A stretch of 64,000 nt of DNA from Actinomycetota bacterium (GCA_016185275.1 JACPNX010000006.1:44751-108750), one strand, 5' to 3'. Shown: positions 51,890 through 61,414, counted from the stretch's first letter. Translations and numbers: made by a program. The notes: generated from the sequence alone by a model not told the origin.

Positions 51890-53308
51890 ATGCGGCTCGG
51901 GCTGGCAGAGATCGCCGAAGCGTGCGGGGGCGTGGTGGCGGGAGCCGCCCGCGCCACCCGCGCGGCCGGCGCGGCCGGCGAAACGGCGCCCGGCGGCGCG
52001 GGCGCACCGCGGTCGACTGCGACGGCGGGGCCCACGATCGACGGCGTCACCATCGACTCGCGCGCCGTCGAGCCGGGCCAGCTGTTCGCGGCCATGGCCG
52101 GCCAGCGCGACGGTCACGACTTCGCCGCCGCGGCCGTCCACGCCGGCGCGGGCGCGGTGCTGGTGGCGCGCGACGTCGGCGACCTCGGCGTCGCGCAGAT
52201 CCGGGTGCCGGACACGGCGGCGGCCCTGCTCGACGTGGGGCGCCTCGCCCGCCGCCACCTGCCGGACCGGGTGGTGGGCATCACCGGCTCGGTCGGCAAG
52301 ACGTCCACGAAGGACCTCATGGCCGCGGTGCTCGGCCGGGGCTTTCCCACCCACGCCAGCGCCCGGTCGTTCAACAACGAGCTGGGTGTCCCGCTGACGC
52401 TGGCCGGCGCGCCCGACGGTACGGGCGCGGTGGTCGTGGAGATGGGAGCGCGGGGTCCTGGCCACATCCGCCTGCTCTGCGACGTCGCCCGCCCGACCGT
52501 CGGGGTGGTCACGGTCGTGGCCGGCGCCCACCTCGAGATGTTCGGCACGCTCGACGCGGTCGCCGAGGCGAAGGGCGAGCTGGTGGCGGCGCTGCCCGCA
52601 CGTGGGACCGCAGTGCTCAACGCCGACGACGAGCGCGTGTCGGGCATGGCCTCGCGGGCGGCCCCCGGCGTCGAGGTGGTGCGCTTCAGCGCGACGGGTG
52701 CCGCCTCGGCCGACGTGCGGGCCACCGGTGTCCGCCTCGACGACGCCGTCCGTGCCCGTTTCGTGCTCCGCACACCGTGGGGTGACGCCGACGTCGGGCT
52801 GGCCGCCCACGGCGCCCACCACGTGGTCAACGCGCTGGCGGCGGCGGCGAGCGGGCTGGCCCTGGGCGTGCCCGTCGACGCGGTGGTCGCCGCCCTGGCC
52901 GAGGCCGCCCCGTCCGCAGGGCGCATGACGCTGCGGCGCACCCGGTCGGGGTGCACCGTCGTCGACGACAGCTACAACGCCAACCCCACGTCGACCCGGG
53001 CGGCGCTTGCCGCGCTGCAGGCCCTGCCCGCCCGCCGGCGCATCGCGGTGCTGGGCACCATGGCCGAGCTGGGCGACGGCGGGCCGGCGGAGCACCGTGC
53101 CATCGCCGAGGAGGCGGCCGCCGCCGGCGTGCACGTGATCGCGGTGGCCGAGCCGGCCTACGGCGTGACCGGCCGTGACGCCGTCGGCGGCTGGGAAGCG
53201 GCCCACGACCGGCTGCGGGACCTCGACGTCGGCGCGGGCGACGCGGTCCTCGTCAAGGCCAGCCGCGTGGCCGGTCTCGACCGCCTGGTCGCGGTCCTCT
53301 GCGCCTGA
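51890..53308 (+). CDS. murF: UDP-N-acetylmuramoyl-tripeptide--D-alanyl-D-alanine ligase
   Basis: Adds D-Ala-D-Ala to the UDP-MurNAc-tripeptide in the cytoplasm. The 472-aa protein has the MurF N-domain (GVTIDSRAVEPGQLFAAMAG), ATP loop GITGSVGKTSTKD, SFNNELGVPLTL, VVEMGARGPGHI, GAHLEMFGTLDAVAEAKGE and the C-terminal VVDDSYNANPTSTRAAL. An Ala/Gly-rich insertion of about 25 residues sits near residue 20-45, before the conserved IDSR segment. It is paired divergently with ddl and is not in a large dcw cluster here. Confidence 0.96.
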   Translation: MRLGLAEIAEACGGVVAGAARATRAAGAAGETAPGGAGAPRSTATAGPTIDGVTIDSRAVEPGQLFAAMAGQRDGHDFAAAAVHAGAGAVLVARDVGDLGVAQIRVPDTAAALLDVGRLARRHLPDRVVGITGSVGKTSTKDLMAAVLGRGFPTHASARSFNNELGVPLTLAGAPDGTGAVVVEMGARGPGHIRLLCDVARPTVGVVTVVAGAHLEMFGTLDAVAEAKGELVAALPARGTAVLNADDERVSGMASRAAPGVEVVRFSATGAASADVRATGVRLDDAVRARFVLRTPWGDADVGLAAHGAHHVVNALAAAASGLALGVPVDAVVAALAEAAPSAGRMTLRRTRSGCTVVDDSYNANPTSTRAALAALQALPARRRIAVLGTMAELGDGGPAEHRAIAEEAAAAGVHVIAVAEPAYGVTGRDAVGGWEAAHDRLRDLDVGAGDAVLVKASRVAGLDRLVAVLCA

Positions 53309-53318
53309 GGCGCTCCGG

Positions 53319-54689
53319 TCAGTCCGCGAGGACTGCGTCGCCCGGCGGAGGCTGCCCCGCCGACCCGCTCCGGGCGCCGCCGGCGGTCACCGAGGCCGCG
53401 GGCGCATCAGTCGTGAACCACAGCACCGAGAGCCCGAGCGCCGCCACCGCCCCGACGGCCACCAGCGCCACGACGCCGAACCGCTCGATGACCACACCAC
53501 CGGCGAGGCCGCCGAAGGGCACGATGCCACCGAAGCCCATGATCCACAGCGCCATGACCTTGCCGCGAACGGCATCGTCGAGATCCTGCTGGAGGATCGT
53601 CGACAGCGACGTGATGACGGCGAAGTACACGGCGCCCAGCACGAGGATCACCGGGTACGCCGGCGCCGGGGCGCGCAGGAGGCCGAACACGAACAGCAGC
53701 ACCGCGAAGCCGACGAAACCGAACCGGGTGACGGCGAGCTTGTCGCGCCGCGCGAACACGGTGCCGATCGACAAGGCCCCGATCACCGCGCCCGCGCCGA
53801 AGGCGGCGTAGAGCAGGCCGTAGCCGGAGCTCTTCGGGTTGATCCCGATGGACTCGCCGGCGATGGCCGGCATCTGGGAGATGAACGGCAGCGACAGCAA
53901 TGAGAACAGGAAGATGGTCAGCAGGCAACGACCGACCAGGCGGTCGGCGCGCGCGTACCGCACGCCCTCGACCAGCCGGTGCAGGCCCTGCTCGCCACTG
54001 GCCGGTGGGCGCGGGAGCGGCACCCGCAACAGCACCGCGATCACCGCCGCGTAGGACACGGCGTTCAGCACGAAAACCCACGAGGGGCCGAAGCGGGCGT
54101 AGAGCACCGTGCCAATGGCAGGGCCCACGACACGCGATGCGTTCATCTGCACCGAGTTCAGCGAGATGGCGCCGGGCATGTCCTCGCGGGGCACCATGAT
54201 CGGCAGGACGGCGCTGAAGGCCGGGGCGTAGAGGGCGTTGCCGACCCCGATGGCGAGCACGGTGAGGAGGATCGCGACCTTCGACGGGTGCGACGGGGCC
54301 ACCACCGCGGCCAGCACCACGCTGAACGCCGCCTGCTCGACCGTGAGGGCGACAAGGAGCTTCTTGCGGTCGACGGCGTCGGCCAGCATGCCGCCCACCA
54401 TCGACAGCACCAGCAGCGGCCCGAGCTGGGCGGCGGTGACGAGACCGACGAAGACGGCGGAGCGGGTGAGCCGGTACGCCAGGGCGCCGAGGACGACGTT
54501 CTGCATCCACGTGCCGATGTTCGAGGTGAAGGCGCCGGCATAGACGGTCCGGAACGGTCGGTGCGCGAGCGCTGCCCGGGCCGTACCGGGAACGAGAACC
54601 CGGTCACCTTCGAGGTAGGCATCCTCGACGTCCTCGAACGGCGCGCACGGTTCGTCGGACGGCAGCTGGCGGTCGATTCGTTGCTTCAC
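53319..54689 (-). CDS. MFS transporter (EntS/MFS_3-like)
   Basis: A 456-aa major facilitator with 12 predicted helices. The first helix pair carries FRTVYAGAFTSNIGTWMQNVVLGALAYRLTRSAVFVGLV and GGMLADAVDRKK (the loop 2-3 motif). NSVQMNASRVVGPAIG in helix 5 places it in the drug or siderophore exporter subgroup. An acidic 40-residue N-terminal tail precedes helix 1, and a Gly/Pro-rich tail ends the protein. GTG start without a visible ribosome site. It is 53 nt downstream of the DUF4185-like gene; substrate unknown. Confidence 0.9.
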   Translation of the reverse strand: MKQRIDRQLPSDEPCAPFEDVEDAYLEGDRVLVPGTARAALAHRPFRTVYAGAFTSNIGTWMQNVVLGALAYRLTRSAVFVGLVTAAQLGPLLVLSMVGGMLADAVDRKKLLVALTVEQAAFSVVLAAVVAPSHPSKVAILLTVLAIGVGNALYAPAFSAVLPIMVPREDMPGAISLNSVQMNASRVVGPAIGTVLYARFGPSWVFVLNAVSYAAVIAVLLRVPLPRPPASGEQGLHRLVEGVRYARADRLVGRCLLTIFLFSLLSLPFISQMPAIAGESIGINPKSSGYGLLYAAFGAGAVIGALSIGTVFARRDKLAVTRFGFVGFAVLLFVFGLLRAPAPAYPVILVLGAVYFAVITSLSTILQQDLDDAVRGKVMALWIMGFGGIVPFGGLAGGVVIERFGVVALVAVGAVAALGLSVLWFTTDAPAASVTAGGARSGSAGQPPPGDAVLAD

Positions 54690-54742
54690 GGTGCCAGCGA
54701 GGGTACCGCCCTGACCGGTGGGTCAGGCGTGCCGGAGAGCCA

Positions 54743-55756
54743 TCATGGCGGGCTGCGCAGCTCGGCGACGTGGGGCCAGTAGAGCCGGGCGTCCGTGCGC
54801 GTCCCGGTCGGTCCGGTTCGGCTGTCCACCCACGTGACGACCGTGCGTCCCGGCCGCGACAGCGCCTCCTGAACCCGGCCCGCGTAGCAGGCGGCACCGG
54901 GCCGGCGGGGGAGCGCGATCGGTGGAGCCGAGCGCAGCGGCTGATCGGGGGCTGGCCCCGTCGCGACCCGGAGGCGGCAACCGAGGCCCGGCGTGGCGGC
55001 GAGGCGCCAGAGTGCGCCGAGTCGCCGGGGAAGCTTCGCCCAACTCACCGCGGTGGCGCCCCAGCGGGTGAGGTGCACGGGATCGGTGAGCCACGCGGCC
55101 GGGGAACCGGGGCGCGTCGCCCGCAGGCGCAGCGCGCCCCGGTCGACCACGCCGGCCCGGCACGGGCCCGAGCCGTCGCCGCACACGACGGTGCGCAGCC
55201 GACCCATTGCCTGGTCACCGAACAGGGCCGCCGGCACCACGTCATCGCCCGTGACGAGCAGCCGCGCCGCCGGCCGGAACGCGAGCCGGTCCGGGTCGGC
55301 GACGGCGAGCCCGGTGCCGAGGATCCGGAACCCCGCCTCGTCCACGGTCCCGGTGGCGGCCACGAGCCGGTAGAGCATCCACACCCGGCCGTCGAGCACC
55401 GTGACGTCGACCGGCCAGGAGGCCGTACCCCGACCTGCGCTCGGGAGCAGTGGGCGGACCGCGCCACGGGCGTCGGTGAGGTAGCGCAGGCGGCCGGAGC
55501 AGACGTCAGCAGCTGCTGGCAACAAGGCTCCGCTCGAGCTGATGAGTCCCGTGACGCGACGCCGGTCGCCCCGGATCGTTCCGAGCAGCGTGTCGCCGAA
55601 CACGAACAGCACGCTGCCGTCGGGCAGCCGGGTGGACGCTGCACCGTCGTGGCCGACGACGCCCTGGTCGTTGCCCCGGCCGAGGTCGCAGCGGGGCACG
55701 AGGCGCGGTGCGGGGGCCGGCGCCGCCGGTGTGGATCGCCGGGTCCTTGGTAGCAA
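54743..55756 (-). CDS. DUF4185-like protein, beta-propeller type
   Basis: A 337-aa protein with the feature STRLPDGSVLFVFGDTLLG near residue 45 and repeated beta strands with Trp and Asp (WPVDVTVLDGRVWMLYRLV, RTVVTWVDSRTG). These are typical of DUF4185 and glycosidase-like five-bladed propellers. It has no clear signal peptide with the TTG start at 55756; an in-frame GTG at 55699 is an alternative and begins closer to the domain. Four Cys residues (CDLG, CSG, CGDGSGPC) might pair if exported. The catalytic role is unknown. It lies 27 nt after ald in the same direction, possibly co-transcribed. Confidence 0.65.
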   Translation of the reverse strand: MLPRTRRSTPAAPAPAPRLVPRCDLGRGNDQGVVGHDGAASTRLPDGSVLFVFGDTLLGTIRGDRRRVTGLISSSGALLPAAADVCSGRLRYLTDARGAVRPLLPSAGRGTASWPVDVTVLDGRVWMLYRLVAATGTVDEAGFRILGTGLAVADPDRLAFRPAARLLVTGDDVVPAALFGDQAMGRLRTVVCGDGSGPCRAGVVDRGALRLRATRPGSPAAWLTDPVHLTRWGATAVSWAKLPRRLGALWRLAATPGLGCRLRVATGPAPDQPLRSAPPIALPRRPGAACYAGRVQEALSRPGRTVVTWVDSRTGPTGTRTDARLYWPHVAELRSPP

Positions 55757-55783
55757 CGAGGGAGACGGCGCCGCCGTGCCCCG

Positions 55784-56902
55784 TCAGTCCAGCACTGCCA
55801 CGAGGTCGGTGGGCTCGAGGCCGAGCGCCTCGGCCACCGCCGGGTGCGTCACCTCGCCTCGGCGGACGTTGACGCCCGCACCCAGGGCCGGGTCGGCGAC
55901 CGTGGCGTCGCGCAGGCCGCGCACGGCCAGCTCCGCCAGGTACGGCAGCGTGGCGTTGGTGAGGGCGTACGTCGACGTGTGGGGCACCGCTCCGGGGATG
56001 TTGCCGACCGCGTAGTGGACGACTCCATGGGTCTCGAACACCGGGTCGTCATGCGTCGTCTCGTGGATGGTCTCCACGCAGCCGCCCTGGTCGATGGCGA
56101 CGTCGACGATGACCGACCGCGGCTTCATCTCCTTCACCATGTCCTCGGTGACGACGGTCGGCGCCCGGCCGCCCGGCACCAGGACCGCCCCGACCACGAG
56201 GTCCGCATCGGCCACGGCCCGAGCCACGGCGCCCCGGTTCGAGGCCAGGGTCATGATCCGGCCGCGGTGGATCTGGTCGACCCAGCGCAGCCGGTCGATG
56301 TTCTTGTCGAGCAGCAGCACCTCGGCCTCCATGCCCGCCGCGATCCACGCCGCGTTCCAGCCGACGTTGCCGGCGCCAAGCACCACCACGCGGCCGGGCC
56401 GCACGCCGGGGGCCCCGCCGAGGAGCACGCCGCGCCCGCCGTTCTCGCGCTCGAGGTAATGGGCGCCGATCTGGGTGGCCATCCGCCCCGCGACCTCGCT
56501 CATCGGCGCCAGCAGCGGCAGAGCCCCGTCGGCGAGCTGGACCGTCTCGTAGGCGATCCCCGTGGTGCCGGCTTCGAGCAGCGCTCGGGCCACCTCGGGA
56601 TAGGCCGCGAGGTGGAGGTACGTGAACAGCACGAGGTCGTCTCGGAGCTCGCCGTACTCCGAGGGCTGCGGCTCCTTGACCTTGCAGACCAGGCCGGCGG
56701 CCCACGCGTCGGCTGCGGTCGGGACGACGGCTGCGCCCGCGCTGCGGTACTCGGCGTCCTCGATGGCTGACGCTTCCCCGGCGCCGCGCTCGACCCGGAC
56801 CTCGACCCCCCGCTCGACCAGCTCCCGCACGCCGTCGGGGGTCAGCGCGACCCGGTGCTCCCGGTTCTTGACCTCGGCGGGCACACCCACGGACAGCGGC
56901 AT
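55784..56902 (-). CDS. ald: Alanine dehydrogenase
   Basis: NAD-dependent interconversion of L-alanine and pyruvate. The 372-aa protein has VPAEVKNREHRVALTPDGV (substrate Arg), CKVKEPQPSEY (catalytic Lys), FTYLHLAAYPE (catalytic His), SEVAGRMATQIGAHYLE, the Rossmann motif VVVLGAGNVGWNAAWIAAGM, and VDVAIDQGGCVET. A strong AGGAGGAGG site precedes the ATG at 56902. It is divergent from the 2-hydroxyacid dehydrogenase gene. Links alanine supply with the ddl/murF wall genes nearby, though co-regulation is only suggested by proximity. Confidence 0.96.
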   Translation of the reverse strand: MPLSVGVPAEVKNREHRVALTPDGVRELVERGVEVRVERGAGEASAIEDAEYRSAGAAVVPTAADAWAAGLVCKVKEPQPSEYGELRDDLVLFTYLHLAAYPEVARALLEAGTTGIAYETVQLADGALPLLAPMSEVAGRMATQIGAHYLERENGGRGVLLGGAPGVRPGRVVVLGAGNVGWNAAWIAAGMEAEVLLLDKNIDRLRWVDQIHRGRIMTLASNRGAVARAVADADLVVGAVLVPGGRAPTVVTEDMVKEMKPRSVIVDVAIDQGGCVETIHETTHDDPVFETHGVVHYAVGNIPGAVPHTSTYALTNATLPYLAELAVRGLRDATVADPALGAGVNVRRGEVTHPAVAEALGLEPTDLVAVLD

Positions 56903-57016
56903 CGTTGCCTCCTCCTGCCCGCGGCTCCTGCGCCTTCGGAGGCGGCCACCGGGCGCGCACCATGGTGCCCGGTCGGCGGTCGGTGCGCAGGGATTCCACC
57001 GGTAGCGTCCCCGCCC

Positions 57017-57955
57017 GTGGCCTCCCCGCAGATCGCCGTCCTGCCCGAGGACGGACCGGGTTGGCTGCGCGCGGCGGTGGTCGCCGGCGGCGGGCAGGTC
57101 GTCGACGTGGTGGCAGCCGAAGCTCTGGTGTGGGCCAGCCCCGACGACCCCGGTGCCCTCGCCGACGTGCTCGGCACGCATCCCGGCATCCGGTGGGTGC
57201 AGCTGCCATGGGCCGGCGTCGAACCGTACCGCGGCGTGATCGCGGCCGAGCACGAGCGGACCTGGACGTGCGGCAAGGGCGTCTACGCCGAGCCCGTGGC
57301 CGAGCACGCCATGGCCCTCCTGCTGGCCGGGATGCGCGGGCTCGGTGCCTACGCGCGCCGCCGGGCCTGGGATCGCCGGGACGCCGACGCGCTCGGCCGC
57401 AACCTGATCGGGGCGCGGATCACCGTGCTCGGTGGTGGTGGCATCGCCCGGTCGCTGCTGCGCATGTTGGCGGGCTTCGGCGCCGAGGTGACCGTGGTGC
57501 GGCGTCACCCCGACCGGGCCGACCTCGACGGTGCGGCCCGCGTGGTCGGCCCGGGCCCGCTCGGGCCGGTGCTGACCGGCGCCGACGCCGTCGTCCTCGC
57601 GCTCGCGCACGTGCCCGAGACCGAGCGGTTGATCGACGCCGGGGCGCTGGCCCGCATGGAGCCACATGCCTGGCTGGTGAACGTGGCCCGCGGGGCCCAC
57701 GTCGACACCGACGCGCTGGTCGAGGCGCTGCGCGCCGGCTCGATCGGCGGTGCTGCGCTCGACGTGACCGACCCCGAGCCGCTGCCCGCCGGTCATCCGC
57801 TGTGGGACCTGCCCAACGCGATCGTCACCCCCCATGTCGGCAACACCCCAGCGATGGCGGTGCCGCTGCTGGCGGAGCGCATCACGGCGAACGTGCGGCG
57901 CTGGAGCGCAGGCGAAGAGCTGCTCGGCCCGGTGGACCCCCGGCTCGGCTACTGA
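57017..57955 (+). CDS. D-2-hydroxyacid dehydrogenase
   Basis: A 312-aa NAD(P)-dependent reductase of 2-oxoacids. N-terminal substrate domain with WVQLPWAGVEPY; YAEPVAEHAMALLLAGMRGL; nucleotide loop VLGGGGIARSLLRMLAGFGAEVTVVRRHP; catalytic Arg in NVARGAHVDTDALV, Glu in DVTDPEPLPAGHPLW, and His in TPHVGNTPAMA. The GTG start at 57017 fits the domain edge. Which hydroxyacid it uses cannot be said; the family includes glyoxylate and hydroxypyruvate reductases. Confidence 0.92.
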   Translation: MASPQIAVLPEDGPGWLRAAVVAGGGQVVDVVAAEALVWASPDDPGALADVLGTHPGIRWVQLPWAGVEPYRGVIAAEHERTWTCGKGVYAEPVAEHAMALLLAGMRGLGAYARRRAWDRRDADALGRNLIGARITVLGGGGIARSLLRMLAGFGAEVTVVRRHPDRADLDGAARVVGPGPLGPVLTGADAVVLALAHVPETERLIDAGALARMEPHAWLVNVARGAHVDTDALVEALRAGSIGGAALDVTDPEPLPAGHPLWDLPNAIVTPHVGNTPAMAVPLLAERITANVRRWSAGEELLGPVDPRLGY

Positions 57956-57987
57956 CGGGCCGGGCGCTGTCCGGTACGAATGGCGGG

Positions 57988-58332
57988 ATGGAGCGCGACC
58001 ATTCGAGGAACGAGGAGCGGGTGCTGCGGACGTTCGTGTCCGGCGGTCGGCTGGTGGCCATGCCGACCGCACACGCCAAGCGCCTCGTCGTGCTCGATCG
58101 GATCGTGCAGGACTTCGAACCGGGCGAGCGCTTCACCGAGGACGCGGTGAACACCAGGCTGCGCCGCTGGCACGACGACGTGGCGATGCTGCGGCGCTGG
58201 CTGGTCGACGTCGGCTTCCTCGACCGGGACCACGGCGTCTACTGGCGCAGCGGCGGCACGGTGCCGACCGACGCCGACGAGACGGCCGGGGTCGACACGT
58301 CCGGCCGCCTCGGGTCACCGCGGGACCGGTAG
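57988..58332 (+). CDS. DUF2087-domain protein
   Basis: A 114-aa protein matching the DUF2087 pattern I know: RVLRTFVSGGRLVAMPTAHAKRLVVLDRIVQDFEPGERFTEDAVN, then DDVAMLRRWLVDVGFLDRDHGVYWR. DUF2087 is a small winged-helix-like domain often found alone or at the end of ArsR-like regulators. It begins 32 nt after the dehydrogenase gene and ends 3 nt before the J-domain gene, so it is probably translated with the latter. Function unknown, possibly DNA binding. Confidence 0.85.
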   Translation: MERDHSRNEERVLRTFVSGGRLVAMPTAHAKRLVVLDRIVQDFEPGERFTEDAVNTRLRRWHDDVAMLRRWLVDVGFLDRDHGVYWRSGGTVPTDADETAGVDTSGRLGSPRDR

Positions 58333-58335
58333 GCG

Positions 58336-59052
58336 ATGCCCGGCGGGACGCACTACGACGCGCTCGGTGTGCCCCGCGACGCCGACCGGGCCCGCATCCG
58401 TGGGGCCTACCGCGACCTGGCCCGGCGCCTGCACCCCGACACCGCGGGACCGTCGCTGAGCGCCGAGGGCCGCCTGGCCGCCGAGCGACGGCTGGGCGAG
58501 GTGAACCAGGCGTGGTGGGTCCTGGGCGACCCGGTCCGCCGCCGCCGCTACGACGAGGCGCTGCGGGGGCGCTCGACCGCCGGCACGCCTCGGTCCGCTC
58601 CGCCGCCCGGCGCGGGCACCGGCCGGGATGCTCGCGATGGCGCGCTCCGAGCAGCGGCCCACCGTGACGACGGAGGCGGGGACGGACATCGCGACGGCGA
58701 CGGTTCCGGCGACGGCGACGGTTCCGGCGACGGCGGCGGCATCGGCCGCTCGATGCACGCGGCCCGGTTGTGGTGGGTCCTCGTGCTCGCCGTGCTGGCC
58801 GCCATCTTCGTCGTGACCGCGTACGCCGGCGGAGGTGGCGAACCGCGCCCGGCGCTGTCGCCGTCGCAGGCCAACGTCGGGCGCTGCGTGGCGGTCCGGC
58901 CCGGGCCGAGCACCACGGTGGTCGGCTGCGGCGAGACCGGCGCGCTGCGGATCGTCGCTCGCATCACCGAAGGGCAGCGCTGCCCCGGTGGCACGGAGGT
59001 GCGCCGCCTCGCGACCGACGGTCGCCTCGAGTGCGTGGCGCGGACGGGCTGA
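58336..59052 (+). CDS. Membrane-anchored J-domain protein
   Basis: A 238-aa protein. Residues 1-75 form a J-domain with the HPD tripeptide (ARRLHPDTAG), which stimulates DnaK ATPase. A Gly/Asp repeat linker (DGDGSGDGDGSGDGG about 115-135) follows. One membrane helix (about 145-162, LWWVLVLAVLAAIFVVTAY) and an 80-residue C-terminal region with four Cys (GRCVAV, GCGET, RCPGG, LECV) come last. With the J-domain inside, the Cys-containing end lies outside. It lacks the DnaJ zinc finger and substrate domains, so it probably recruits DnaK to a membrane task. It is coupled to the DUF2087 gene. Confidence 0.85.
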   Translation: MPGGTHYDALGVPRDADRARIRGAYRDLARRLHPDTAGPSLSAEGRLAAERRLGEVNQAWWVLGDPVRRRRYDEALRGRSTAGTPRSAPPPGAGTGRDARDGALRAAAHRDDGGGDGHRDGDGSGDGDGSGDGGGIGRSMHAARLWWVLVLAVLAAIFVVTAYAGGGGEPRPALSPSQANVGRCVAVRPGPSTTVVGCGETGALRIVARITEGQRCPGGTEVRRLATDGRLECVARTG

Positions 59053-59107
59053 CGGCGTCGGCCGCACCGGCGCTTCGCCGGCCGCGTCTTCGTGCGATGC
59101 TCCGGCG

Positions 59108-60508
59108 ATGGACTTCCGCGAGGAGACGGTCGAGGGGCTCGTCCGCCAGGTGAGGCGCCGCGAGATCGGGGTGCGCGAGCTCGTCGCCGCGGCGCTCGAG
59201 CGCATCGCCTCGATCGACGGTGAGCTGGGGGCGTTCGTGGCCGTCGACGAGGCCGGAGCGCTCGCTGCCGCCGAGGCCCTCGATCGCCGCCTGGCCGTCG
59301 GGGAGGAGGCGCCGCCACTGGCTGGCATCCCCATCGGCGTGAAGGACCTCGAGGACGCGGCCGGCCTTCGGACCACGCACGGGTCGGTCTTCCATGCCGA
59401 CGACCCGCCGGCCACGGCCGACTCCATCCTCGTGGCGCGGCTCAAGGCGGCAGGGTGCATCGTCCTCGGCAAGACCAACACCCCCGAGCACGGCTGCAAG
59501 GCGCACACGTCCAACGGCATCGGTCCTCCGACCCGCAACCCGTGGAACCCGCAGCGGACCGCGGGCGGGTCTTCGGGGGGAACGGCGGCCGCTCTCGCCG
59601 CGGGGCTCGTTCCGCTCGGCACGGGATCCGACGGCGGCGGTTCCATCCGCATCCCTTCGGCGCTCTGCGGCATCACCGGTTTCAAACCGTCGCTGGGACG
59701 TGTGCCGTCGGGCGGCGACAAGCCGCCGGGCTGGCCGGACGTGTCGACCAAGGGTGTCATGGCCCGCCGCGTGCGCGACATCGCGACCGCCTGCGATCAG
59801 GTGGTCGCGCCCGACCCGACGGACCCGGCGTCGCTGCCGATGCCCCGCGAGCCGTGGCGACCCGGGCTCGAAGACCTCCACCCGCCGGCCCGCGTGGGGT
59901 GGTCGGCGACCCTCGGGTACGCGCCGGTGGACCCGGAGGTGCGCCGGGTGTGCGAGGCGGCCGTGGAGCGCCTGGCCGCGCTCGGCACCGAGGTGGTCGA
60001 GGTGCCGACCGTGTTCGAGGCGGATCCCATGGAGGCCTGGTTCACCTGGGTCGGCGCCGCCAACATGCGCACCTTCGGCCACCTGCGCGGGACCCCCGAC
60101 TGGGAGCGCATCGACCCGGACCTGCGCTTCGGCATCGACTGGGTCGTCGACCTGGGCCCCGACCGGGTCATCGCGGCCCGGGACGCCATGCACCGCGACG
60201 CCGTCGCGCTGGCCCGGACGCTGGCCGACGTGCACCTGCTGCTGACGCCGACGGTGGCCGCCCGCACGCCCGCGATCGACGAGTGGGGGGTGCTCGACGG
60301 GCAACCCGAGGCGAACTGGATCCGGTTCACGTATCCGTTCAACAGCACGCGCTCGCCCGCCGGGACCGTGTGCGCGGGCCTCGACGGGGACGGCCTGCCC
60401 GTCGGCTTGCAGGTGGTGGGTCCCCAGCACGGTGACGTCGCCGTCCTGCGCCTCCTGGCCGTGCTCGAAGACGAGCTCGGGTCGTTCGCCCCACCGTCGC
60501 CGGTCTAG
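59108..60508 (+). CDS. Amidase (amidase-signature family)
   Basis: A 466-aa amidase-signature hydrolase with the Ser-cisSer-Lys triad: Lys in IPIGVKDLEDAAG, Ser in RTAGGSSGGTAAALAAG and the nucleophile Ser in GTGSDGGGSIRIPSALCG. The C-terminal LLLTPTVAARTPAI and FNSTRSPAGTVCAGLDGDGLPVGLQVVG complete the family pattern. It is not GatA, as no gatB or gatC is near and the sequence is of the general amidase type. It may hydrolyse aryl or acyl amides; the substrate is unknown. Confidence 0.92.
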   Translation: MDFREETVEGLVRQVRRREIGVRELVAAALERIASIDGELGAFVAVDEAGALAAAEALDRRLAVGEEAPPLAGIPIGVKDLEDAAGLRTTHGSVFHADDPPATADSILVARLKAAGCIVLGKTNTPEHGCKAHTSNGIGPPTRNPWNPQRTAGGSSGGTAAALAAGLVPLGTGSDGGGSIRIPSALCGITGFKPSLGRVPSGGDKPPGWPDVSTKGVMARRVRDIATACDQVVAPDPTDPASLPMPREPWRPGLEDLHPPARVGWSATLGYAPVDPEVRRVCEAAVERLAALGTEVVEVPTVFEADPMEAWFTWVGAANMRTFGHLRGTPDWERIDPDLRFGIDWVVDLGPDRVIAARDAMHRDAVALARTLADVHLLLTPTVAARTPAIDEWGVLDGQPEANWIRFTYPFNSTRSPAGTVCAGLDGDGLPVGLQVVGPQHGDVAVLRLLAVLEDELGSFAPPSPV

Positions 60509-60667
60509 CCCGGGTCGGATCCGCCGCACGGCCGGCAAGGCCAAGCGCCGGCCCGGTGCCGGTGCGCGTGGCCGCCCGCACGCCCGGCCCCGGGCCGCCT
60601 GGCCAACCGCACCGCCCGCGTCACCCGCGCGCCTGCGGCAGGCAGGGCCACGGCACGGCGGTCGGCG

Positions 60668-61414
60668 GTGACCGGAAGTACGGTTCGCCTCGTGAACAGC
60701 GCCCCGTTCGCTCCGTGGTCGCAACAGGGCGAGTCGCTCCTGGCGTTGTGCCGCGCCCGACCCGCGCCGGGCCTCGCGCCCGAGCTCTCCGACGCGCCGG
60801 GGCCCACGTTGCTGGCCGCCATCCGGTACACCGATTCGCCGGTCGGCCCCTACCTGGCGCTGGCGGTCATGGTCCCGGCCCGCCTGCGCGCCCGGTTCGG
60901 CTGGTCGGTCGTGCTGATGGTCGTGGACCATCCGGGCGCCCTCACCGGTGCGTGCCTCAACTGGGGTTTCCCCGCCATGCGGGGAACGTTGCGGTGGCTG
61001 GCCGACGGACCCGAGCGCCGACTCGTGTGGGAGGAGGGCGAGGTCGACGTGCGAGGCCGCGGGCGAGGCGTCGCCCTGCCGGTGGTCCTGCCCCACTCGG
61101 AGCTGCAGGTGCGCGGCGACGGGCCGGTGATCGTGCCCGACCGCCTGTGGGGCCTGGCCCGGCCGGGTGCCGTGCGCGTGTCGGCCCCGGCCGACGGTGG
61201 ACCGCTGGCCGCGCTGGCCGGGCGCCACCTCGGGGCCCACATCACGAGCGTCCACCGGATCGTCCGCGAGGCGCGCACGCCGGTCGGGCTGCGCGCGCCG
61301 CTGCGGGCGCCGACCGGCGTAGAGCCGGTCATGGCGGCGCCGGTGTCCGTTCGGCGCCAACGGGACCCCGCGCTATCCTCGGCCGCCCCGGGGGCGTATA
61401 GCTCAGTTGGTTAG
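60668..61414 (+). CDS. Acetoacetate-decarboxylase-like (ADC superfamily) protein
   Basis: A 248-aa protein with the ADC-superfamily signature IRYTDSPVGPYLALAVMVPARL near residue 52 and a beta-barrel-like pattern. The Schiff-base Lys expected in true decarboxylases is not evident, so a binding or lactonase-like role is possible. GTG starts at 60668 and 60692 are both reasonable. The stop codon TAG (61412-61414) lies in the D-arm of the tRNA-Val gene, so the last eight residues (GAYSSVG region) are encoded by tRNA sequence and the genes overlap by 23 nt. Confidence 0.75.
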   Translation: MTGSTVRLVNSAPFAPWSQQGESLLALCRARPAPGLAPELSDAPGPTLLAAIRYTDSPVGPYLALAVMVPARLRARFGWSVVLMVVDHPGALTGACLNWGFPAMRGTLRWLADGPERRLVWEEGEVDVRGRGRGVALPVVLPHSELQVRGDGPVIVPDRLWGLARPGAVRVSAPADGGPLAALAGRHLGAHITSVHRIVREARTPVGLRAPLRAPTGVEPVMAAPVSVRRQRDPALSSAAPGAYSSVG

